A program made the position numbers and the translations under genes. The notes beneath the pieces are model-generated. The model made no database searches. It had not been told where the DNA came from and saw only the letters and a program-made list of their open reading frames with translations. From Frankia sp. AiPa1 (lineage in GTDB: Bacteria > Actinomycetota > Actinomycetes > Frankiales > Frankiaceae), in the NCBI RefSeq assembly GCF_023243075.1, contig NZ_JALKFZ020000140.1, positions 1 through 64,000 of the forward strand: a DNA stretch of 64,000 bases, given 5' to 3'. Shown here piece after piece: positions 8,274-16,325 of this stretch (its first letter is position 1; each line of letters begins with the position of its first letter).

Positions 8274-10469
8274 ATGCTGACGGTTTCGGGTGATTCCGCA
8301 CGCGGTTCCCGCGAGACGTCCGTCGGCGCAGCGACGTCCCTCGGGGTCGCGGCACAGGACGAGGGCGCCGGAGATGTGACGGCGGGGCACGTGATCGTGG
8401 CGGGGCTGGGCGGTCTTGGCGGGCTGGGGCTGCGGCTGGCCGAGCAGCTGCGGGACTCCGGGGTCGCGGTGGTGGGCCTGGACGACCGGCTGCCCTCCGT
8501 CGCACGCCGGCGGATGGAGCGGCTCGGGGTGCGGCTGGTGCTCGAACGCCCGCACGCGCCGGAGGTGCTGCGCGAGGCCGGGATCACCGCGGCGCTGGCG
8601 GTGGTCGTCTGCCATGAGACCGACCTGGAGACGTTGCAGACGGCTCTCGTCGTCGTGGACACGGCGCCGGACGTCCGGCTGGTCGTGAACGTCAACAACG
8701 CCCAGCTCGGTGACCAGCTCGCCGACGCTCTCGGTCAGGCCCGGGTGCTGAACCTGGCGGAGCTCGCCGGACCGAGCTTCGTCGAGGCGTGCGTGCGCTC
8801 CGACGTCACCCATGCCTTCACGATGGACGCCCGGCTCGACGCCGAGGTCTTCGCCGTGATCGAGGAGGAGATCACCGGCCGGGGCGCGTTCCGGACCCGC
8901 TACGGTGATCTCACTCCCATCTCGCTGCGCCGATCAGGAGCGCGCGAGGCCGAGGTCTGCCCGCCACGGGACACTCCGCTGCGCCCCGGGGACCGGCTCA
9001 CGGTGATCGGCCGGCTCGCCGAGTTCGACGAGCGCGGGATGGACGTCTCCGGCCTGCATGACGCGCGGCTGTTCGCCGCCCTCGGGCACGCCGACGATGC
9101 CGGTTCGGCGGCGCCCGGATCGCTCGCCCGCGCCTCGCCCCGCTCGGCCGCGCGGCCGTCGGCGGGACCACGCTCCCGGGCCGGGCTGCCGGCCCGGCGC
9201 GGGGCGCTGGCCCGGCTGCGGGAGATACGCCTGTCCATCCGGGGGGAGCTCGACCGGCCGTTCCAGCTGGCGATCGCCGCCGTCCTGTCCATCATGATCA
9301 CCAGCACGGTGGTGCTGTCGCTGACCTACACCGACAACAACAGCGCGGCACCGCCGGGCTTCGGGCCGCTGGAGGCGCTCTACCTGACGGTCGAGACGAT
9401 GGTCACGGTCGGTTATGGCGATTTCAACTTCGGTGCCGCCGACCATTGGCTGCAGGTCTTCGGCATCGCGCTGATGCTGTTCGGGGCGCTGTCGATCGCG
9501 GTGGTGTACGCGTTCATCACCAATGTGATCATCAGTCGGCGCCTGGAACGGGCCCTGGGGCGGGGACGCGCCCGAGCCGTGCGCGGGCATGTGGTGCTGT
9601 GCGGCCTGGGCTCGGTCGGGGTCGCGACGATGGACGGCCTGTTGCGCGCCGGGCGCCAGGTCGTCGTCATCGAACGGGATGAGAACAACCGCTACCTGCC
9701 CGTCGCCCGGGAACGCGGCGTGCCGGTGATCATCGGGGACGCGACCGTGCGCTCCACCCTGCTCGAGGCGGGCCTGGCCCACGCGACCACGCTCGCCGCG
9801 CTCACCAGCGACGGCCTGGCGAATCTGGAGGCGGTCCTGTCCGCCCGGGAGGCATACAAGGAGGTGCGCGGTGCGCGCGCGGCCCGGGAGAACTCCCGTC
9901 GTGCCGGCGGACGCTCCTATGGGCGTACACCTGTCGCGGGCGGTGGCGAGGCGGTGGCAGGCGGGCGGAATCGGGGCGATCTGCGGGTGGTGCTGCGGAT
10001 CGTGGAGACGACGATGGCCGACGAGGTCGAGCGCCGGTTCGGCATCCACACCGCGCGCAGCGCCTCCGACCTGGCCACGCCGTACTTCGTCGGGGTCGCG
10101 CTCGGCTACGACGTGCTGAGCACCTTCTACGTGGACCGCACTCCGTTCCTGGTGGCCCGCATGACCGTGAGCGACGGCGGCCAGCTGGTTGGTCCCACAC
10201 TGCGTGAGCTGGCCACCGGCACCCGCGTGCTCGCCGTGCACCCGGCGGCGGACCGCGTGGGCGGCGGGCAGTGTGACGCGGATGCGGATCTGGATGCGGA
10301 TCTGGATGCGGATCTGGATGCGGATCTGGATGCGCAGGGCGCGCCGAACTACCGGCCTGGGCGGCATACCCGACTGTGCCCCGGTGACGAGCTGCTTGTC
10401 GTCGGCCCAGTGTCCCGCATCGTCCACATGGTTCGCCGCAACCAGCCGCACCGTGATCGCGACCAGTGA
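8274..10469 (+). CDS. Potassium channel with RCK domains before and after the pore
   Basis: A 731-residue potassium channel or K+-transport regulator. An N-terminal Rossmann-type RCK/TrkA-N domain opens with the nucleotide-binding glycine motif VIVAGLGGLGGLG. It leads to a two-helix pore module with the K+ selectivity filter TVGYGD at residues 378-383. A second RCK-N domain (HVVLCGLGSVGVATMDG) and a TrkA-C-like segment follow. Nucleotides or ions bound to RCK domains gate such channels; the protein should sit in the cytoplasmic membrane. Placement of an RCK unit on each side of the pore is less common than two after it. A tandem repeat encodes Asp-Ala-Asp-Leu units near residue 670, inside the last domain. 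The start is fixed by GAGGAGGAGC upstream of ATG. Confidence 0.85.
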   Translation: MLTVSGDSARGSRETSVGAATSLGVAAQDEGAGDVTAGHVIVAGLGGLGGLGLRLAEQLRDSGVAVVGLDDRLPSVARRRMERLGVRLVLERPHAPEVLREAGITAALAVVVCHETDLETLQTALVVVDTAPDVRLVVNVNNAQLGDQLADALGQARVLNLAELAGPSFVEACVRSDVTHAFTMDARLDAEVFAVIEEEITGRGAFRTRYGDLTPISLRRSGAREAEVCPPRDTPLRPGDRLTVIGRLAEFDERGMDVSGLHDARLFAALGHADDAGSAAPGSLARASPRSAARPSAGPRSRAGLPARRGALARLREIRLSIRGELDRPFQLAIAAVLSIMITSTVVLSLTYTDNNSAAPPGFGPLEALYLTVETMVTVGYGDFNFGAADHWLQVFGIALMLFGALSIAVVYAFITNVIISRRLERALGRGRARAVRGHVVLCGLGSVGVATMDGLLRAGRQVVVIERDENNRYLPVARERGVPVIIGDATVRSTLLEAGLAHATTLAALTSDGLANLEAVLSAREAYKEVRGARAARENSRRAGGRSYGRTPVAGGGEAVAGGRNRGDLRVVLRIVETTMADEVERRFGIHTARSASDLATPYFVGVALGYDVLSTFYVDRTPFLVARMTVSDGGQLVGPTLRELATGTRVLAVHPAADRVGGGQCDADADLDADLDADLDADLDAQGAPNYRPGRHTRLCPGDELLVVGPVSRIVHMVRRNQPHRDRDQ
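10281..10328 (+). repeat. Four tandem 12-bp units inside the channel gene
   Basis: The unit GATGCGGATCTG occurs four times in a row, in frame, encoding Asp-Ala-Asp-Leu each time, with partial units on both sides. Copy-number change here would lengthen or shorten an acidic linker in steps of four residues without breaking the reading frame. Confidence 0.9.
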
Positions 10470-10551
10470 GATCGTCGGCGCCGGTGCTCCTGGTGGGCAT
10501 CCGCGCTGGCACCGGGTGGGACCGCCCGAACAGCCGGAACCGAGAAGATGA

Positions 10552-12048
10552 TCACGAGGTGGGGGCGACGGGGTAGGGGGCGAAGGTGCCGCGGCGTTCG
10601 TCGAGGGCGAGGGCGCGGCCGATGGGTGGGAAGGCGCGTTGCGCGCAGTCGGCGCGCTCGCAGACCTTGCAGCCGATGCCGATCGGGACCGCCGCCGCCG
10701 GGTCGTCGAGGTCGAGCCCGGTCGAGTAGACCAGCCGGCTGGCGTGGCGCAGTTCGCAGCCCAGGCCGATCGCGAACGTCTTGCCGGGACGGCCGAAGCG
10801 GCCGTAGCCGCTGCTGACCGTGCGGGCGATCCAGAAGTAGCTACGTCCGTCCGGCATGCGGGCAATCTGCGTGTGAATACGGCCGGGAGAGGCGAGCGCC
10901 TCGTAGACGTTCCACAGCGGACAGGTGCCACCGGCTCTGGAGAAATGGAATCCGGTGGCGGACTGCCGTTTCGACATGTTCCCGGCCCGATCAACCCGGA
11001 TGAACGAGAACGGCACGCCGCGGGCATGCGGGCGTTGCAGCGTGCTCAGCCGGTGGCAGATCGTCTCGAATCCCATGCCGAAATGCCCGGAAAGGCGTTC
11101 GACGTCGTAGCGGAACTGCTCCGCGGTGGCCCGGAACTGCTGGTAGGGCAACAACAGGGCGGCGGCGAAGTAGTTTGCCAGGCCGATGCGGGTCAGGGCG
11201 CGGGCCGGCGGGCCGCTCGGCATGCCCTCGTCGGTGAGGCGGGTGATCAGATCGTCGAACTCGGTGAGGCCGAGCTGCAGCGCCATCCGGAAGGCCCGTT
11301 GCCCGGGATGCAGATGCCGGGACAGGGTCAGCACGCCGGTCTGCGGGTCGAACCGGTACAGCTCGTCGCGGCCGAGATCGCGCCCGGCGTCCCCACCGGC
11401 GGCGCCGGTGGGTGCCGCCTGCGGCTCGCGGACGTGCACGCGCACGCCGTGCATGGCGAGGCGCTCGGTGAGGACTGCGTGCAGATGGCCCTGGGCCAGG
11501 CCCAGCTCGCCGGCGAGCTGCTCGGCGGCCACGTCCAGGTCATCGACGTAGTTCTGCCGTTGGTAGAAAAAGTCGCGGACCTCCTCGTCCGGCATCGGCA
11601 CCGCCGCGGATCGGGCGCTCGGGGCGGATCCGGACGGGTGCGGATCGCGCTCGCCGGTGAGAGCGGCCAGGCGCTCGCCGGCCTGGCGGTAGCGGCGATG
11701 CAGCATGATCAGGGCATGGGCGGCCTGGGGCAGCTGCTCGGCGAGCTGGGTGACCTCGGTGTCGGACACACGCAGGCCGGCCGCGCCCAGGCCGATCGTG
11801 GCATCGGAGAGCACCTCCCGGACCTCGGCGATCAGACGGGTCACGTCCGGCGCGGCGAAGAAGCCGGCATCGACACCGAACGCCTCGGTGATGCGTAGCA
11901 GGACCGGGACGGTGAGCGGCCGGGAGTTGCGCTCGATCTGGTTCAGGTAGCTCGGTGAGATGCCAAGGAGGCGGGCCAGTTCGATCTGGCTCATCGCCCG
12001 CTCTTCGCGCAGTTCCCGCAGCCGGCTCCCGACAAACGTCTTCTGCAT
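10552..12048 (-). CDS. ramB: RamB-type transcriptional regulator of acetate/glyoxylate metabolism
   Basis: A 498-residue regulator. The XRE helix-turn-helix fills the first 65 residues (LRELREERAMSQIELARLLG, then SYLNQIERN). An IrrE-peptidase-like/ScfR central part follows (ANYFAAALLLPY, GMGFETICHRLSTLQRP), and then a Cys-containing C-terminal domain (GTCPLWNVYEAL, CKVCERADCAQRAFPP). This order is that of RamB/ScfR regulators. RamB controls isocitrate lyase genes in corynebacteria and mycobacteria, and the gene here is divergent from aceA. The start is the second of two close ATGs because AGGAGG abuts the first one directly and is 6 nt from the second. Whether it activates or represses cannot be read from sequence. 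Confidence 0.88.
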   Translation of the reverse strand: MQKTFVGSRLRELREERAMSQIELARLLGISPSYLNQIERNSRPLTVPVLLRITEAFGVDAGFFAAPDVTRLIAEVREVLSDATIGLGAAGLRVSDTEVTQLAEQLPQAAHALIMLHRRYRQAGERLAALTGERDPHPSGSAPSARSAAVPMPDEEVRDFFYQRQNYVDDLDVAAEQLAGELGLAQGHLHAVLTERLAMHGVRVHVREPQAAPTGAAGGDAGRDLGRDELYRFDPQTGVLTLSRHLHPGQRAFRMALQLGLTEFDDLITRLTDEGMPSGPPARALTRIGLANYFAAALLLPYQQFRATAEQFRYDVERLSGHFGMGFETICHRLSTLQRPHARGVPFSFIRVDRAGNMSKRQSATGFHFSRAGGTCPLWNVYEALASPGRIHTQIARMPDGRSYFWIARTVSSGYGRFGRPGKTFAIGLGCELRHASRLVYSTGLDLDDPAAAVPIGIGCKVCERADCAQRAFPPIGRALALDERRGTFAPYPVAPTS

Positions 12049-12094
12049 CGGCATCCTCCTGATGGAAGGATAGAGCATCCGCTGCCAATCTGCC

Positions 12095-12140
12095 ATTCGC
12101 AAAATTTGCCAGAGTGGGCCTCGGGATTCGCAGAACTTGG
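12095..12140. promoter_or_regulatory. Two direct operator-like sites, candidate RamB boxes
   Basis: ATTCGCAAAATTTGCC (12095-12110) and ATTCGCAGAACTTGG (12126-12140) share 12 of their first 14 bases and are 31 bp apart, about three helical turns. They lie between ramB and aceA. The A/G-rich core followed by TTTG/CTTG resembles the published RamB motif of Corynebacterium (AGAACTTTGCAAA type). Binding is inferred. Confidence 0.6.
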
Positions 12141-12243
12141 CTCGTTGGTCGGGTCGACTCGAGGGAATGACTCTGTCAGTTTCGGTGCCTAGGGTGCCGT
12201 GCGAAGACGCGGACACGGATGGATACGGGGCAGGGAGGCCGAG

Positions 12244-13779
12244 ATGGCCGGGACCGACATGGCGAACACCGGACTGGCGACCACCGGACTGGCGACCACC
12301 GGGGCGGAAGCAGCGGGAGGGAATGGGAGTTCCACGGCGAGCGGAACGGTCGGGGGACAGGCCGTCCGGGCTGAACGGGGCGGTACGACGGAGCGTGAGC
12401 TGGCCCGCCGCTGGGCGACTGATCCGCGGTGGGCCGATGTCGCGCGTACCTACTCCGCCCGGGATGTCCTGCGCCTGCGCGCCAGCGTCGTCGAGGAACA
12501 CACCCTGGCCCGTCTCGGTGCGGAGAAGCTCTGGCGGTTGCTGCAGGAGAACGACTACATCCACGCGCTCGGAGCGCTTACCGGTAACCAGGCGGTCCAG
12601 CAGGTGCGGGCCGGCCTGAAGGCGATCTATCTCTCGGGCTGGCAGGTCGCGGCCGACGCGAACCTGGCCGGACAGACCTATCCCGACCAAAGCCTCTACC
12701 CGGCGAACTCGGTGCCGGCGGTCGTCCGCCGGATCAACAACGCGCTGCTACGCGCCGACCAGATCGCGCGGGCGGAAGCCTTTGACGCCGCCCCCGAGGC
12801 GTCCCGTGCCGCCGCGGCACCTGGCGCCGGGGTGGTGCGCGGTGCCGCCGTGGTGCCCGGCCCGGCGAGGCCGCGGGCGGCCTCCGGGCCGGCGCAGGCA
12901 GCGGGGTCCGCGGCCGGGGCGACGGACTGGCTGGCGCCGATCGTCGCCGACGCCGAGGCCGGATTCGGCGGTGTTCTCAACGCCTACGAGCTGATGAACG
13001 CCATGATCGCCGCCGGTGCCGCCGGGGTGCACTGGGAGGACCAGCTCGCCGCGGAGAAGAAGTGCGGCCATCTGGGCGGGAAGGTGCTCATCCCGACCGG
13101 CCAGCACATCCGCACGCTCAACGCCGCGCGGCTCGCCGCCGATGTCGCCGACGTGCCGAGCATCATCATCGCCCGCACCGACGCCCAGGCCGCGACGCTC
13201 ATCACCAGCGACGTCGACGAGCGGGACCGGCCGTTCGTCACCGGCGAGCGCACCGCCGAGGGGTTCCACCGGGTGCAGACGGGTCTGGCCCCGTGCATCG
13301 CCCGGGGCCTGGCCTACGCGCCGTACGCCGACCTGCTCTGGATGGAGACGTCCACCCCCGATCTCGAGGTCGCCCGCCGCTTCGCCGAGGGCATCAAGGC
13401 GCGCTATCCCGACCAGCTGCTCGCCTACAACTGCTCGCCGTCGTTCAACTGGCGCGCGCACCTGGACGACGCCACCATCGCCAAGTTCCAGCGTGAGCTC
13501 GGGCATATGGGATATGCGTTCCAGTTCATCACCCTGGCCGGATTCCACGCACTGAACCACTCGATGTTCACCCTCGCCCACGGCTACGCCCGCGACGGCA
13601 TGACCGCCTACGTCGACCTGCAGGAACGCGAGTTCGCCAGCGAGGTCGACGGCTACACCGCCACCCGCCACCAGCGCGAGGTCGGCACCGGCTGGTTCGA
13701 CCTGGTCAGCACGGCCGTCAACCCCACCTCCGACACGGTCGCTCTGCGTGGCTCCACCGAGGAGTCCCAGTTCGCGTGA
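12244..13779 (+). CDS. aceA: Isocitrate lyase
   Basis: Isocitrate lyase cleaves isocitrate to succinate and glyoxylate, the first step of the glyoxylate shunt. The active-site signature [14 protein letters not shown] with the catalytic cysteine is intact, as are the Mg2+-binding region [11 protein letters not shown] and the C-terminal [14 protein letters not shown]. At 511 residues it is longer than the usual roughly 430 for two reasons. The N-terminus has a Gly/Thr/Ala-rich extension with a duplicated LATTG unit. An Ala/Pro-rich insert of about 50 residues lies between [15 protein letters not shown] and the [15 protein letters not shown] strand. The start follows GGGAGG. The gene is divergent from ramB and so probably acetate-responsive through the two sites upstream. 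Confidence 0.93.
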   Translation: MAGTDMANTGLATTGLATTGAEAAGGNGSSTASGTVGGQAVRAERGGTTERELARRWATDPRWADVARTYSARDVLRLRASVVEEHTLARLGAEKLWRLLQENDYIHALGALTGNQAVQQVRAGLKAIYLSGWQVAADANLAGQTYPDQSLYPANSVPAVVRRINNALLRADQIARAEAFDAAPEASRAAAAPGAGVVRGAAVVPGPARPRAASGPAQAAGSAAGATDWLAPIVADAEAGFGGVLNAYELMNAMIAAGAAGVHWEDQLAAEKKCGHLGGKVLIPTGQHIRTLNAARLAADVADVPSIIIARTDAQAATLITSDVDERDRPFVTGERTAEGFHRVQTGLAPCIARGLAYAPYADLLWMETSTPDLEVARRFAEGIKARYPDQLLAYNCSPSFNWRAHLDDATIAKFQRELGHMGYAFQFITLAGFHALNHSMFTLAHGYARDGMTAYVDLQEREFASEVDGYTATRHQREVGTGWFDLVSTAVNPTSDTVALRGSTEESQFA

Positions 13780-13786
13780 CCGCTGC

Positions 13787-13792
13787 TATCAT
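13787..13792 (+). promoter_or_regulatory. Candidate -10 element for a leaderless leader ORF
   Basis: TATCAT sits so that the expected transcription start, about 7 nt downstream, falls on or next to the GTG of the leader ORF at 13800. That geometry is typical of leaderless actinobacterial transcripts. No good -35 was seen. Confidence 0.55.
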
Positions 13793-13799
13793 CGCCGCT

Positions 13800-13853
13800 G
13801 TGAAGCGCGCCGTTTCTGTGACGACGACGCCGGAGTCCGTCCCGGCGCGCTGA
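13800..13853 (+). CDS. Threonine-rich attenuator leader peptide
   Basis: A 17-codon ORF starting with GTG and ending with TGA at 13851-13853. It contains three consecutive ACG threonine codons (13821-13829), giving the peptide segment VSVTTTPESVPAR. It sits just before a strong terminator hairpin and a threonyl-tRNA synthetase-like gene, the classic layout of ribosome-mediated transcription attenuation. The ORF also holds an internal inverted repeat (AGCGCGCCG at 13804-13812 with CGGCGCGCT at 13843-13851) that could be the pause hairpin. There is no Shine-Dalgarno sequence; a leaderless start from the -10 at 13787 explains that. Stalling on Thr codons when charged tRNA-Thr is low would be expected to favour readthrough. 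The regulation is inferred, not shown. Confidence 0.72.
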   Translation: MKRAVSVTTTPESVPAR

Positions 13854-13869
13854 CACGTTGACGTCCAGT

Positions 13870-13901
13870 CGAAGCCCCGGGGCGAGTGCCCCGGGGCTTC
13901 G
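13870..13901 (+). terminator. Attenuator terminator hairpin
   Basis: A perfect 14-bp stem with a GAGT tetraloop: CGAAGCCCCGGGGC (13870-13883) and GCCCCGGGGCTTCG (13888-13901). It lies 17 nt after the leader-peptide stop and 43 nt before the synthetase start. It would serve as the conditional terminator of the attenuator; it could also end aceA transcripts. Confidence 0.8.
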
Positions 13902-13943
13902 CCATGAGGGCACCCGCCTCGCCACGTCCGCGAGGAGCCCACC

Positions 13944-15212
13944 ATGCCCGACCAGTCGGCCCCCGACCAGTCCGCCTTCGACCCGTTGGTGCACGACCAT
14001 CGGCGGCTGGGGCGGGAGCTGGGGCTGTTCGACACCGATCCGCTGATCGGCGCGGGCCTGCCGTACTGGCAGCCGGACGGTGCCGTCATCCGTCAGGTGC
14101 TCGAGGACTACATCCGTACCGCGGAGCGGCGGGCCGGCTACCGGCATGTGTACTCGCCGGTGCTCGGCAAGCGGGAACTCTACGAACTGTCCGGCCACTG
14201 GTCGCACTACCGCGACGACATGTTCCCGCCGATGGACGTCGGCGGTGAGCAGCTCGTCCTGCGCCCGAGCCTGTGCCCGCACCACGCGCTGATCTACCGG
14301 TCGCGCGGGCGCAGCTACCGGGAGCTGCCGCTGCGACTCGCCGAGGTCGGCGGCATGTTCCGGGCGGAGCGCTCCGGCGTGCTCGGCGGGCTGACCCGGG
14401 TCCGCGCCATCCAGCTCAACGACGCGCACATCTTCGCCACCGTCGACCAGGTCGCCGGCGAAGCCGCCGCGGCCCTTGTCATGATCCGCGAGGCGTATGC
14501 GGCCATGGGCCTGACCGCAGCTCGTTACCGGCTGTCGCTGCCCGGCCCCGGCGGCAAGTACGTGGCCGCGCCCGAGCTGTGGGAGCGGTCGACCGCGCTG
14601 CTGCGGGAGGTCCTTGAGCACGCCGGTGTCCCCTATGAAGCGGTGGAGGGCGAGGCCGCCTTCTACGGCCCCAAGATCGACGTGCAGGTCGCCGACCCCG
14701 TCGGCCGGGAGTCGACCCTGTCCACCGTCCAGATCGACTTTCATCAGCCGGAACGCTTCGACCTGCGCTACACCGGAGCCGACGGCGGTGCGCACCGTCC
14801 CGTGATGATCCACCGCAGCATCATCGGCTCGATCGAGCGGGCCGTCGCCTGTCTGCTCGAACATCACGGCGCCGCGCTTCCGACCTGGCTCGCTCCCGTC
14901 CAGCTGATGATCCTCCCCGTCACCGACGCCGAGCTCCCCGCCGCCGAAGCGCTGGCCCGCCGCTGCCTCGAAGCCGACCTCGACCTGCGCACCGAGATCG
15001 CAGCCCCCGACCGCGGCTCGTTGGGCGCCCGCATCCGCGCCGCCCGCAATATCCCCTACCAGGCCATCCTCGGCCCCGCGGAGATCGTCACCGGCCAGGT
15101 CGCCCTGCGCCGCCGTGACGGCCACCGTCTCGCCCCCGAACCCGCCGAGGCAGCTCTGGCGCGCGTCCGTGCCGACACCATGGCTCGTCGGCTCCGGGCC
15201 GAAGAATGGTGA
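13944..15212 (+). CDS. Short threonyl-tRNA synthetase-like protein without editing domain
   Basis: A 422-residue class II synthetase resembling the catalytic core and anticodon-binding domain of ThrRS. Motif 2 reads RAERSGVLGGLTRVRAIQL. The three zinc ligands of ThrRS are all recognisable: Cys in LRPSLCPHH, His in NDAHIF and His in PVMIHRSIIGSIER. The TGS and second N-terminal (editing) domains of full-length ThrRS (about 640 residues) are absent, so mischarged Ser-tRNA would have to be corrected elsewhere. A C-terminal anticodon-binding-type domain follows (VQLMILPVTD). GAGGAG precedes the ATG. It may be a stress or antibiotic-tolerant paralogue controlled by the upstream leader; a full-length ThrRS probably exists elsewhere. 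Charging activity is inferred from intact motifs. Confidence 0.85.
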   Translation: MPDQSAPDQSAFDPLVHDHRRLGRELGLFDTDPLIGAGLPYWQPDGAVIRQVLEDYIRTAERRAGYRHVYSPVLGKRELYELSGHWSHYRDDMFPPMDVGGEQLVLRPSLCPHHALIYRSRGRSYRELPLRLAEVGGMFRAERSGVLGGLTRVRAIQLNDAHIFATVDQVAGEAAAALVMIREAYAAMGLTAARYRLSLPGPGGKYVAAPELWERSTALLREVLEHAGVPYEAVEGEAAFYGPKIDVQVADPVGRESTLSTVQIDFHQPERFDLRYTGADGGAHRPVMIHRSIIGSIERAVACLLEHHGAALPTWLAPVQLMILPVTDAELPAAEALARRCLEADLDLRTEIAAPDRGSLGARIRAARNIPYQAILGPAEIVTGQVALRRRDGHRLAPEPAEAALARVRADTMARRLRAEEW

Positions 15213-15242
15213 TTTCTCATCGCGACGCTTCGTCCCCTCAGC

Positions 15243-15431
15243 TCAGAGCCGCCCGGAACCGGCCGCCCTGTCGGCCGGCCTTAGCAGAGTCGCCGTCCGC
15301 GTTCCTGACGTCGTCCACGGCTGGGCCGCACCGTCGCTGCTGGCCGTGGCGAGGGTGGCGCCGTCGGGGGAGAACGCCGGGCTGGCGAAGCCGCCACCGA
15401 AGTCGTCATCGCCCGCGCACCGCACGTGAGC
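15243..15431 (-). pseudogene. WD40-repeat gene remnant
   Basis: A short minus-strand frame reads SPAFSPDGATLATASSDGAA followed by a degraded WTTSGTRTATL. This matches the blade signature of actinobacterial WD40 proteins (FSPDG-LATASSDGTARLWD). Only one repeat is left, with Q-P-W in place of the usual R-L-W, and there is no start signal or partner domain. It is best read as a leftover from a deleted WD40 or kinase-WD40 gene. Confidence 0.5.
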
Positions 15432-15433
15432 CA

Positions 15434-16024
15434 CTATCCGAGTTCGCCGGTGGAGCCGTCGGTGAGCTCGCGCAGGATGTCGGCGTGGCCGGTGTGGCGG
15501 GCGATCTCCTCGACCATGTGGACGTAGATCCAGCGGACCGAGACCTGGCCGAGTTCCGGTTGGGGGACGACATCGTCCAGGGTGAAGCCGGCCGCCGACG
15601 TGCGCGAGTGGGCGCAGGCACGGTCGTAGTCGGCCAGCGCCGCCTCGAGGGTGTCGGCGGGGTCCAGATCCCAGCTCGACGGTGGCTCGGCGTCGGCCCG
15701 ATCAGTCGGATCAGCCCCGCCGGCCTCGGCCCCGCCGGCCTCGGCCCCGCCGGCCTCGTTGGCCCGCTCCTCCTCGTCGATGGCGGGGTTGGTGAGGCGG
15801 TGGAACCAGTTGCGCTCGACCTCGATGAGGTGGCGGACCAGGCCGGTCAGCGTGGTCCGCGAGGGCAGCACGCGGCGGGCGGCGTCCTCGTCGCTGACGC
15901 CGCGCACCTTGTGCACGAAGACGTCCCGGTAGAAGTCGAGAAACGACTCGAGCACCTCCCGCTCGCCGGCGGTGCTGGCCCGCATCACCCGCAGCGTCGG
16001 CGGACGGGGCGACGGTTCGGTCAT
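15434..16024 (-). CDS. DinB/DUF664-family protein
   Basis: A 196-residue DinB-like four-helix-bundle protein. It opens with a helix ending FLDFYRDVF and continues TLTGLVRHLIEVERNWFHRL, with the first metal-type His in the usual place. The last conserved stretch is VRWIYVHMVEEIARHTGHADILREL, with the final HxxxH pattern of the family. Members are metal-binding enzymes that include thiol transferases; many are uncharacterised. An Ala/Gly/Glu repeat (GGAEA three times, from a 15-bp tandem repeat around 15720-15757) interrupts the middle. The start is supported by GGAG at good spacing. The gene is alone and divergent from the acyl-CoA dehydrogenase. Confidence 0.8.
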   Translation of the reverse strand: MTEPSPRPPTLRVMRASTAGEREVLESFLDFYRDVFVHKVRGVSDEDAARRVLPSRTTLTGLVRHLIEVERNWFHRLTNPAIDEEERANEAGGAEAGGAEAGGADPTDRADAEPPSSWDLDPADTLEAALADYDRACAHSRTSAAGFTLDDVVPQPELGQVSVRWIYVHMVEEIARHTGHADILRELTDGSTGELG

Positions 16025-16325
16025 GGCCTGCGCTCCTCAAGGATGCGGGTCCCTTGCTGGTCCCGCGCTGGTCTCGTGCTGGCCCGACGGGCGCTCTCGC
16101 CGCGGATGCGGGTATTCGGGTGTCGGGTGTCGCTGTTACGGCACGGTCCTGCGTGGCCCGGGCGATGCCGGACGGTTCGTGCTAGCGTCCGGCCCGTTGC
16201 CGTAGGTGACAGAACCATCATCTCGTCCGCCTGGGCGGCCGATCGCGGGCCCCACCGGCGGCGTGCCGCGTGATGGTCGAACGGCACTCGTGGACCTGCC
16301 GGGGCCGTGGACGGGGAGGTGGGCT

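Noticed and set aside
8934-11027. 697-codon minus-strand frame antisense to the potassium channel
   Set aside because: The plus-strand gene has TVGYGD, two Rossmann motifs and a clear ribosome binding site. The antisense frame has none.
13780-13943. T-box riboswitch before the ThrRS-like gene
   Set aside because: The T-box consensus and specifier stem are not visible, and the spacer is too short. The Thr-codon leader with terminator explains it better.
16206-16325. Upstream GTG start of the acyl-CoA dehydrogenase
   Set aside because: It would add a 40-residue Pro/Gly-rich tail not typical of the family, while GTG 16326 has GGGGAGGT directly upstream.
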